DNA from: Mya arenaria
Taxonomy: Eukaryota; Mollusca; Bivalvia; Myida; Myidae
Length of the DNA stretch: 64,000 bases
Reading direction: 5' to 3'
Assembly: GCF_026914265.1 (NCBI RefSeq)
Contig: NC_069133.1
Coordinates: forward strand, 32,958,817 to 33,022,816
The notes below the pieces were generated by a model that was not told where the DNA came from, did no database searches, and saw only the letters and a program-made list of their open reading frames with translations. A program made the position numbers and the translations under genes. Positions 11,693-23,600 of the stretch are shown here, in pieces; the first letter of the stretch is position 1, and each line of letters opens with the position of its first letter.

Positions 11693-14600
11693 CTGGGGTG
11701 GTAAGATAAGAGTTTAAGACAGGAGCACCGCGGAGCGAGCGATAACGGCCGTCCGTTCGTTTTAAGTCGAACAAGGGGCCTTACTCGACAATGATTAAAA
11801 CCAGACTTATGTGTGTATTGTCTTAGGCAATATCTAACCCAAGGTTCATTTGAATATCTTAAACAGTTTCAGAGTTAAAGATATGCTTTAATTTTTTACA
11901 CGTGACGAAACCGCCGCCGCCGCCGACGCCACCAAGAATATGACAATACCCTGACTGGTTAACGTTGAGGACACAACATTACGCCACCAAGAATATGACA
12001 ATACCCTGACTGGTTAACGTTGAGGACACAACATTACGCCACCAAGAATATGACAATACCCTGACTGGTTAACGTTGATCACACAACATTACGCCACCAA
12101 GAATATGACAATACCCTGACTGGTTAACGTTGAGGACACAACATTACGCCACCAAGAATATGACAATACCCTGACTGGTTAACGTTGAGGACACAACATT
12201 ACGCCACCAAGAATATGACAATACCCTGACTGGTTAACGTTGAGGACACAACATTTCGATGATATTCCAAAGCCAATTACATTGTAATTTTATAGTAATT
12301 TCTAAAATTATGCGACTGTTTTATTCTATAAGTAGATGGTGTAATGCTGTGGATTGGGGTTTGGTTGTTTATAAGGAATCTTGAAATTTGGTAAATTCTG
12401 GTATAAAAAACATACGATTCTGTAAAAAAAACATACGATTCTGTAAAAAAACATACGATTCTGTAATATCTAGTTTTTATATTTATTTAAATTGTAAACA
12501 AATGAAATGACCATTTTTGTCATTATGAAGGGCAAAAGTATCAAGTTTGAAAACAATATAGGTAACAAATGTATTATTAGGTAGCTCTCAGTGTGCAGAG
12601 TGATACTGTTCTGAACCTGTCATCATTTAGTTGAGTATTTACCACAGTCTGGCAGTGAATGTAAAAGGTCACACATTGGAAGTTTCACCCAGCGGACAAT
12701 AAATAATGCACATAGCAAATTTATACAAATAAAATGAAAATGAACAAAATGGTAAACTGTCAATACAATGAGTTTTACAAGTAAAATGACTTCGTACGCG
12801 ATACTTGGAAGTTTCGTACCATGAAGTATTCGTACGCGGACGTTTCGAACCAATCCATGATACCAAGTGTGTTTAGACATTTCGTACCAAATGGGAAATT
12901 AAGGCATTTCCTAGCAACTCGGATATTAACTTTGGACCTTTTTCTATATTACAAATGCATCAGTTTATATACCGGAACTTTTCATAAGCTCTGACAATCT
13001 TCTCCCTTCATACGATAACGGCAGCCAAGGCAACATGACGAAGTACAATGTCATCTTATTAACCGCCCCCTTCAGTTCTTTGATCATAAAATGCTTTCGA
13101 ATTATTCTAATTCTATAAAGGGTTACGAGGTCTAAGAATAATATGCTTGTTGGAAAAGATTTACAAATGTAGTAAAACCCAATGGGACTAAAGAAACACC
13201 GCTAAATTATGTTCGGAATGCCAGAAAAAGTCCCTAATTTTTATCATTATCTTTTACCGGTATTGTCCAGTTGAATGTTGTGTCGGAAAAGAAAACATTA
13301 GTCCAATAATATTTCTAATTTGTTGAAAAATGCACAAGAATTCTCATGAGATTGTTACTTTTTTGAAGAGAAAATGTGCCTTAAGATGTAACCCACAGAG
13401 GCAGGGTGCGTTGTTTTGACACAACCCTTTGATCACGCCTCCCCCCCCCCATTTTTTCCCAAAAAAATAATCCCAGGCATATATATTTAATGATGGGGAT
13501 ACTGTTAATAATGATAACTTACAAAAAAATGAATTTTTATTCTATTATCTTTGTAAACTTGTGAAATTATCGGGTAGTTGGTTCGTCGGATAGCATGTTT
13601 TTTGCATTTTTGGAACTGGCATTTGTTTTCAGTAAAATTGTACATTTTCTTCAAGATTGGTATTTACTATATAATGAAAGCCCAAAATTGTAGAGTTTGG
13701 TTGAGATTTGACAGAGTTATGACCTCTTTAACATGGTCATCTCAGCAAATATGGGGAAATACAGGGGCAAGTCATCACCCTTTACAACGATAATAGAATA
13801 AAAATCAAAAACAAATGTTAGTTAAACTTAATAACAGTTCCCCAATCATTATTTATAAGCCTGGATTTTTTTTTAATTGGGGCAGGGCGTGGTCAAAGGG
13901 TTGTATCAAAGCAACGCACCCTGCCCCTGTGATATAACACATATGCGCAAAATACTAAAAAGAACTTGAAATATTTTCCAAAGTGATTTTAGAACACCGT
14001 ATGACTTGAAATTAAGTTTTGTTCTATGTTGGCAGCGTTTGGGTTGGCGAAAAGGTGAACAAAACAAAGACGAACTGTGCATGGCCTTAATTTACCTGCG
14101 CCGAGTGTACTGATCACCCCAAATAAGCCGTGTTCTATGATGTCTTTCTGGTTGAAGATCCTGTGTCTCGAAATAAAGCCTACGATTGGAGCGAAGATGG
14201 CAAACACAGCGGCTATACAAGACATGATCCGTACAGTCTTCAGGTCTGAAATATAAACAGTCTAAACAGTATGTTATTAAACAAATAATGTGACAAAAAA
14301 TAGTTTGCGAGAGTGGTCTTTTGGTATGGTATCACCCTCAAGCCAAACAGGTCGTAAATTCGACCCAAATCAGGGGAATGTTCGCTTGGCCGCGCAAATA
14401 CAATCATCTGTCAAAAATACTCTGTTTTTTTTACTCCGGAGAAAATAGTGATTCAAGTACATATACATAACTATGTATTTGCTTTACTAAAACAATACTT
14501 TAAACTAGTGTTATGTGCAATTCAAGTGACAATCGATTTGGTGTTAGATGTCATTAGTAATACATGTGGCGTTAAATTTAAATAAAATTGGCGAAATGGC

Positions 14601-17600
14601 AACAGTGACGGGAAAATGGCGTTCAAATAGGCGTTAAGTGTACATTATAGTTGCACAATGGCAATCGATATGGCGTTCAAGTAAGTAAGTAAATGTTTAT
14701 TATAATGATATGTGTATATACAGAACAGAAAATCTCAAAATATTAAGTATAGAACAGACAACAACCGACCCTAGTCACCAATAGGAGTTTACAATAATTC
14801 AGCTTATATATATATATATATATGTATATTGACATAAATTTTGAAATTCGCAAATTATAACAATTGTTAATGTTGTAATGAGATATAAGACTGTTAATTA
14901 AACGCAAGACATTGATATGGAAAAGGTTATAGAACATACATAATATTTTTGAACCTATTTATAGTTTATACATTACACTTTTTTCTAATCAATAACGTTA
15001 TTGCGAATAATAAGACATTTATAAATGAGAAAGTTTCACTCGAACAGAAAATGTGTTTCGTCTTCAAATTGCCCCATTGTCACACAGCCTACAAAGTCTT
15101 AGCTACACCGGTTCACCGACGAACCGACCTTCCTCTACTCTATCCAAAATTAAATGTAAACAATGCTAGGAAAATAGCGATTCAGTGTTAAAATTGAAAA
15201 AAATGGCAATCGATATTTTCAGACAAAATGGAGATCAAAATGGCGTTTAATTTAAACAGTGGGGGCAAAATAGTTGATCGATATAGGTTAGAATGTAAAC
15301 ATCATTGATCGAAAGCGATCGGTAGAAAAACTGAAATGGCGAACGATATTACCTAGAAATGAACATTGTAATATGGTGTAAAATGTTCACATTGATTATA
15401 AAAATGGCTTAGGCCACACCAAATTGATTTCTAGGTCATCGGACTATTTTTTTTTCAATTTGCCTTCCGCCCACATCATTAAAAATATGTCAAAATGTAT
15501 TTTTTGGAGCGGGCATTTTTCCGTCGTATCGAACACAAATCGCCGACGTTTTTCACATTTTAGTGCTTTGTAACCTATAATCGATTAGCCGTACATCGGT
15601 CAATCGAATATACCCAGAAGAAAGATGGCAGCCTCCATGAAACTTGTTATCGCGTGCATAAATCCCGGAGAAGTGGGGAGCAGGCGGCTTGCGGAAAACT
15701 AGTCATTTACATGTGTTAATATTGATGTCCAGGCTCCTAAGGCTCGTGATGTGGTCAGGTGTGCCGAATGCCGTAAACCCAGTGTTGTGTACAGTCCAAG
15801 TAAAACAGACAGAGAACAGGGGGAGCAGGACTTTTCAACCCCAAGACTTTTCAACCCTTAGACTTTTCAACCCCTATTTTAAAGACTTTTCAACCCCTAC
15901 CTATTTGGACTTTTCAACCCCTAAATCAAAGACTTTTCAACCCCTAGTTGAAATATTTTTATAGCCATATTGAAGACTTTTCAACCCCTATATCAAAGAC
16001 TTTTCAACCCCTATCATTTTTGTCAGCCAGGTGTTGTCTTTTTCATTGTTTTTGCAAGAAACTTAACCAATTGTTATTGAAATACAATTAGAGATTTGTT
16101 TGGCTTATTTGTTACACTTTTCTCCAAAGTATTGGATGAAATTTACAAAGGTTTTGCCTTGATTTACTAAGCACTTGATGGTTAGGTTTTTTCAAAATAA
16201 TATTCCAAACATTAACAATGGTACGGTAAAGTAAGATTTGGGTGCCTGGTTACTCTGAACATGCAATTGTTGTATTATTCTGAAGGATATTACATATCTC
16301 AACGAATTCACATATATTATGTACAATGTTATTACCATAATTGTGTTCTTTAAATAACAAATTTGAATAATTGCAAAAGAAAATGAATGCAAAGAAGAAT
16401 TTACGGAACATTCTCCTTTTTGTGCCTGTAGAATGCCAATAAAAACCTGAACTTGAACATTTATAAAACTTTCATTGCTTTTAAAAAAGGTCAACAGTGG
16501 TAAGTTTTTTTGTAGTACCATATTGCTATTTCAGTACAGTTTGATTTTAATTCTTGATAATGCATTATCTAATAATTCAGAGTTTGCGGGTATAAATAAA
16601 TAAAATATATTTTTTGTTTGATTTTATATTCTGAACGTTATACACAAAATGTATCAAGCTGGCCATAGTTTGGAATGATGGCCATGATATTAGAACCTTA
16701 ATTAACTGTCACTTTCAAGTTACTATAACCTCAATTAAAGGTGTTATGAAGCCCCTTAATCCCTTAGGAATTTATGACCATGTCACACATGTTGCCCATT
16801 AATGAATGTGCGACCTTCATTCCATTCTTTAATTGCTTATATGAAAAGACAATACAATGCTCATAGCATTTTTTTTTTACATATATACCACTTTATAATA
16901 GAAATGTCCTTATGTCCTTATTTTTTTAAACTGAGAAATAAAAAACGTTAATAAAATCTTATGTTACACTTATGTAATTTGAAAGCATTTGGAATTCAAT
17001 CTATAATACATTTTTAACATCTTTGAACTCAATGTATACTTTTGTATTTCTTAAACATTGTCTGCTAAATCATGATATTTTGAAATATTATGAATAATTT
17101 TATTTAAAGTTCAACTCATTTTATTGTCTTTTTTTATTGATGACAAAATGTTTTAAAAAAAAGTGTTTAAAAAACTAAAAGAAAAACAAACGCTGTTTCA
17201 ATTAATTGATGGAGCAGTACCATGCACATAATATATTGTGTGAGGATTTCCTCAGGGAGATAAGGAAGATTTATGGCTAAATGACAGTAAATAGCTAAAT
17301 GGACAGTCGAGCATTTTTTTTACTTATTTCAATGTAAACATGTAATGAATTATTGTATTATCATGTGTTTTAAGTATGTATATTTTGTATGTATTACATA
17401 TTTTTTTTTGTTATATTTTTATTCTTAATGTATTCTTGATTTTTAAAATAAATTTCAAAATAAATTGTTTACTGTTGTAGTTATTTTCTTAAAAAGGTGA
17501 GAAATTAAGGGGTTGAAAAGTCTTCGTTTATTAGGGGTTGAAAAGTCTTTGTTTAAGGTGGGGTTGAAAAGTCTTAGCACTTTTAGGGGTTGAAATGACA

Positions 17601-20600
17601 AAGGGGTTGAAAAGTCTTTGATTTCACAAATGACAAAGGGGTTGAAAAGTCTTGGGGTTGAAGTCTGACAATTGTATGGTAAGCATAGATTTACCAGGCG
17701 TCTGTGGTTGTGACAGGTGACAATAAAGTGACATTATTCTGCTGGTTTCTGTTAGATCCAGGTATTTTTTCTTAGTTGTTATTGTTCTCATGCAGGATGC
17801 TCTACTTCGAAGGATGAAAGAGGAGAATCTGTACGTCTGTGGTGATCCCATGGCAGATGATTCAGGTCTGGTCACACTGAGGGCGAGTAACTGCACGTCA
17901 GATGTTGAAATTGCGTTTTACAGTTCAGGTTTCAGCAAAGTTGTGCCACCAGTATGTTGTTATTGTGGAACTGAAGATGAACTATTGGATGACAATCATG
18001 TCTACATTCAGGATATGTACACAAAATTCTCCAAAGTGCGTCCACTATGTAAATTATGCCATGGAAATGGCCGTGTTGCAAAAACTTGGGGAAAGAAATT
18101 CATTAAGAAGAGAAGGATGTAAAAACATTTAACTGCAGTGTAATCAATTACTTCACATTCTTGATTGTGTACAACAGTTGAATTTAATTTTGACAGATTG
18201 TATTGTAATTGTCATTGCTTAGTTTCTAGTCATCTGTTGATACAATGTTTTACATTTGTGAGCATATCATGCTCTGTGGCATTCATTTTAAGTATAATGG
18301 TTCTAGTAATGAGGCTCTAGTCAATGATTAAGTTTTGATGTTGAACAGGATTATTATGTTTAGGTTTATTGAAAATCTAGTCCCCTTAGTTTTATAAATG
18401 TTTGGTGTTAAGAGGTGAAACATTTTACAAACTTGTCAAGTATTAAAACAATAGATCAGTGATACATGTATATGTTTAGCTAAAAACATTTTAGTGACTT
18501 AAAAATGTGCAGCTCATTCAAGTCCTATTTTTTCCAGGAGAGTCTGGATTTTTATTATCTCAATTTTGGTGATTTCATTTACATTTTGTGGATTTTAAAC
18601 TTAAATACTGGAATTTAAGATGATTTTCTTTCAAAGTTTGTCATTAATGTTCTATATTTTCCAGGAGTCTCTCGATTTGTATGATTCCAATTTTGGTGAT
18701 TTTATTTAAATCTTTTTGGTTTTAGACTAAAATACTGGAATTTCAGATGATTTTCTTTCAAAGAGTGTTTATTGTTTAACTAATCTCCTGGTGCCATTTT
18801 CTCGAAACTACATAAGTCTGTTATAACAGGATTAAGCTATTCTGACTATTTTCATTCGTCTTTATTTCGTGTAATATTTACGTCTTTAAAAGTTTTTAAA
18901 CAGTTTATGGAAGTTATATGTCTGATAATTAGGAAAAACTTTTATTCAATAATTAATATTGCTGTACAAAATAAGCTTCTTAAGCCTGTTAAGCTTAAGT
19001 TGTTTCGAGAAATTGGGGTTAGATTTTTAAAGGCAGATTTCCTTGAAATGCATTTTAAAAAGCTTAGCATGTATGGTGATTGGGCAAGTTTCATTCACCT
19101 TTTTAAAGAAAATGTGCGCATATTTGGGCTATGTTTGGAGAATTGGCATAAATTGATGATCAGATTGTTTGAATAAAATGTTTTTATTCTAGAATGTCAA
19201 TTTTGTTACTTGCAAGTCAGCATTTATCATACTGCATTCAATCATAAAGATGGAACGATTAAAGAAAATTGATCAAACAAAATGTACATTGACTTGCTTT
19301 AATAGTTGAACATCAATACTTACATGAGCTATACAAGCTAAGCATTAGCTCGTTTGGAAGGACCTTTGGTGTATTGGTCAAGTCTCTGACATACATTTCA
19401 TGAATTTTTGCTTTCATTTAAGCCATGGGGCAGTTTTTATTCAGGAATAAAGTAATGGCATTGTATAGACATTTCTTTTTTATGTTCATGTGGCATTTGT
19501 ACCATGTTTAGGTGCAAATTTATTTTTTTTACCAGATCGCCTGTCGCTCGCTCCAATTATGAAGGAAAACTAAAAAAAAAAAAAAATTTTTTTTTCGCTC
19601 GCTCGCTTCATTTTTTTTTCAGAAAATTTCCGATAACCTAGAAATCAATTTGGTGTGGCCTTAAAATGAAACCAATGGCGTCAAATGACAATGGCTATAA
19701 TGTTTAGTGTAAACAACGGTGGCAAAATTGTGATCGATATGGCTTAGAGTATTAGCTTTGTGGGGAAAAAGGAGTAAAATCTTCATCATGGTCAACAGCA
19801 GCACCATCATCCTCGGCATCATCATATTGATCAACAGCAGCATCATCATCCTCGACATCTTCATTTAGATCAACAGAAGCACCATCAACCTTGGCATCTT
19901 TATCTTGATCAACAGCACTGAGTAGCACCACCATCTTCGGCATCTCATCTTGATCGACAGCAGCACCACCATCCTCGGCCTCTACGCTTAATTAACAGCA
20001 GCACAATCATCCTCGGCATCTTCATCTTGATCAACAGAAGCACCATCATCTTCGGCATCTTAATCTTGATCAGCAGCAGCACCACCATCCGCGGATCTTC
20101 TCTTTATTAACAGCAGCACCATCATCCTCGGTATCTCTTATTGATTGACAGCAGCACCACCATCCGCGGCATCTTCTCTTTATTAACAGCAGCACCATCA
20201 TCCTCGGCATCTTCATCTTGATCAACAGCAGCACCATCATCTTCGGCATCTTCATTTCGATCAACAGGAACACCATCATCCACGGCCTCTTCATCTTGAT
20301 AAACAGCAGCACCATCATCCTCGGCATCTTCATCTTGATCAACAAGGCGCCATCATCCTCGGCATCTTTATCTTGATCAGCAGCAGCACCATCATTCTTC
20401 AAATCTTCTTCTTGATCACCAGCAGCACCATCATCCTCGCCATCATCCTTGGCATCTTCATCTTGATCATCAACAGCACCATCATACTTGGCATTTTCAT
20501 ATTGATCAAGAGCACTGAACAGCACCATCTTCTTCGGCATTTTCATTTTCATTTTGATCAACAGCACCATCATCCTCGGAATCTTCATCTTGATCAACAG

Positions 20601-23600
20601 CAGCACAATCATCTTCGGCATCTTCATCTTGATCAGCAACACCATCATCCTCGGCCTCTTCATCTTGATCAACAACAGCACCATCATCCTCGCCATCTTC
20701 ATCTTGATCAACAGCAGTGCCGTCATCCTCGACACCTTCATCTTGATCAACAGCAGCACCATCATCCTCGCCATTTTCATCTTGATCGACAGCAGCACCG
20801 TCATCCTCGACACCTTCATCTTGATCAACAGCAGCACAATCATCCTCGGCCTCTTCATCTTGATCAACAACAGCAGCACCGCCATCCTCGCCATCTTCAT
20901 CTTGATCAACAGCAGCACCATCATCCTCGGCATCTTTATCTTGATCAACAACAGCATCATCATCCGCGGCATCTTCATCTTGATCAACAACAGCACCATC
21001 ATCTTCGGCATCTTCATCTTGATCAACAGCAGCACAATCATCTTCGGCATCTTCGTCTTGATCAACAGGAACACCATCATCCGCGGCCTCTTCATCTTGA
21101 TTAACAGCGGCACTATCATCCTCGGCCTCTTCATCTTGATCAACAGCAACACCATCATCTTCGGCATCTTCATCTTGATCAACAGGAACACCATCATCCA
21201 CGGCCTCTTTATCTTGATCAACAGCGGCACCATCATCCTCAGCCTCTTCATCTTGATCATGAGCAGCACTATCATTCTCGGCCTCTTCATCTTGATCAAC
21301 AGCAGCACCATCCTTATCGGCCGCTTCGTCTTCATCAACAGCAGCACCACCATCCTTGCCATCTTCACCTTGATCAACAGCAGCTTCATAATCTTAGGCA
21401 TCTTCATCTTGATCAACAGCAGCACCACCATCCTTCCCATCTTCACCTTGATCAACAGCAGCTTCATAATCTTAGGCATCTTCATCTTGATCAACAGGAA
21501 CACCATCATCGCGGCGGCCTCTTCATCTTGATCAACAGCAGCACCATCATCCTCGCCATTATTAATTACTATATGCAGGGTTTTTTTAATAAGATAGGAC
21601 ATGCTTCATTGATCGGTGTTGAGGATTCATAGTACATGTCTACGTACAAACACATATACATGACTTGTCCGATTAGATGAGCGATTAATTTTCTCTACGC
21701 AAAGCAAACTTGTGCGTTCGCGAAATGTACGTACAAACATGCTATGTTAAACAAAGCTAGCATCTCATAGCCATATTTTTCTGATTATCGGAATATTGAA
21801 ATCCGATAGTACGCTACGCTCCCTCCGCCAATTCTTCATCATTAAAATATTATTTCATGTCTTCTTACTACCACATGAATAATAAGTGACCTACATTAAC
21901 CTCAGTTTTGACCTCATTTTTATGACAGAACCAGGGTTACTATATACTGTAAATTGGCATTTAATACAAGGACTGCAACAAATTCGCTTCAAGATTTCAT
22001 AATAAATAATTTTGGAATCTAGGTTAAACAAATACGTGTTTCAAAAGAAGATCTGCTCATACAGGTATAAATATGTATTGTAATCCATTAACTAATTCTT
22101 CTGATCCAGAGCTTTGAAACGTTCTTAAAGGGACTGTGTCACAGATTGGCACCAAAAAGTTTTTTTCTGTAACGAATCTCAGGACAATTATCTAATAGAA
22201 TGTGTTACGCTTTGATATCATAATTGTAAAAAAAAGTACCAAAATGTAAAAAAAAATTGTGTCGGAGACCGGGTTTGAACTCGCGTCGCCAAAATTGTAT
22301 TAAAGCGTCTTACTCACTGGGCTACAAAGGCATGTTCTACTCGTGTGACATAATTAAGCTATACCTCGGTAATATCACGTAATAACACCGACTAGCCAAT
22401 CACGCATAAGGAATGAATTCTACCTGGTAGACATACCCAGTAATCTTTTTTAATGGAAAAATAACTGCTAAACTTAAATAAATTGTAAACTATGTGATAC
22501 TTCAGATAGTAAGTTTCAATGCATTGTACACATCGATGCCAAGTTTATGTCAGTTTTCGACAAAAAAAAATTTTCCGCTATTTTATCATACGTGAGACAG
22601 CCCCTTTAAACACATATAGGAGAAAACGTTGGTAGAAATGAATCTGACGTACATACAATGAACTACATGCATTTAATGTGCTCCTATATACAAATCATGT
22701 AAAACGTTAAATTATTTATCCAAGGACATTGCCAGGGCATGGTATATTTCCAACCGTGAAGTTCAAGTGCTCAAGCGAATGTTAGCAGGCGCGTAGCTGC
22801 CTTTACTCCAAAACGCCCGAGCTTGCACATTATTTTCCCGATTTTACTTTTCTTCAAATTAATAATTAATTATTTAAAGTGCATATGTATGTTTTCTGTG
22901 TATACAAGAAAAAGTTATATAAATTAAACGGCCTGTGTGCTGAGCAGATACATAACGAAATTGCAATGGTGCAGGTTGTTTCGCTCTTATCGTCGATGAG
23001 TCGACCAATAAGTCAACAAAAATGCAGGTGTCCGTATGTCTGCGATTTGTTCAACGTGGAAGTGTTCAGGCAAGTAGAATAACTAGCGAGGCATTGGCCG
23101 AACTGCTCTTGACCTACTTGATAACCGAGGAATCCAAGTCGATAAGATGCAGTCTCAGGTTTATGACGGTGCCGCATATATGTCCGGGAAACAGAGTGGC
23201 GTGCAGGCATGTATTCGTCCACGTAGTCCGTCTTCGATGTATGTACACTGTAAAACCCAGTGCCTCAATATCGTAGTCATGCAGTAAGGACCCGTGCTGG
23301 TAGGGTTTGCCTTCGACTTAAAAAGACTTAACGCCTTTGCTGATGATCTTGCTGCTGACCGTGGCGCCCAAAAGAAGCAAAACCAACGCATCAAATTCAG
23401 AACCCTATGTGGGACTAGGTGGAGAAACCGGGCCGATGCACTCACAAGTCCGCCTACAGTGTCGTAGTTCATACCCTGGAGCAACTACAGGAGGACGGCG
23501 ATGACAATGCCGGCCAACACTTGGGGTCAATCATAATGTTTGCATCATTATCAGACTTGTTGTTGCAGAACATGTTCTGCAAAATACGTGCCAGTCCCTC

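Larger units (their letters stand above)
15412..19660 (+). mobile_element. 4.25-kb DNA transposon, 32-bp TIRs, TTA target duplication
   Basis: The left end (15412-15443) starts GGCCACACCAAATTGATTTC and its inverted copy ends at 19660 (19629-19660), matching at 31 of 32 positions. TTA flanks both sides (15409-15411 and 19661-19663), a 3-bp target duplication. Three-bp TWA targets and GG-starting termini are typical of PIF/Harbinger elements, but no Harbinger transposase was found, so the superfamily is tentative. The interior codes on the plus strand for a CxxC protein (15733-18122) and is split by a second element at 15829-17666. It sits in intron 1 of claudin-like copy A in antisense orientation. 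Confidence 0.75.

Noticed and set aside
14949-15191. 80-codon plus frame as a gene or LINE end
   Set aside because: A faint resemblance to the end of a non-LTR reverse transcriptase (PKLNVNNARKIAIQ) is too weak to call.
16192-16521. 109-codon minus frame inside the inner transposon as its transposase
   Set aside because: Composition follows the AT-rich background and no transposase motif is seen.
15829-17666. Inner element as an intron-like insertion removed by splicing
   Set aside because: No GT at the left border or AG at the right border that would restore the exon; retained as a plain insertion, though cryptic splicing cannot be excluded.
20070-21602. 510-codon minus frame and 231-, 243- and 325-codon overlapping frames as genes
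   Set aside because: All are products of a stop-free 39-bp tandem unit; several frames on both strands are equally open, no start context or unique domain.
22256-22333. Functional tRNA gene
   Set aside because: A and B boxes are present, but acceptor and anticodon stems do not pair convincingly and it lies inside a MITE.
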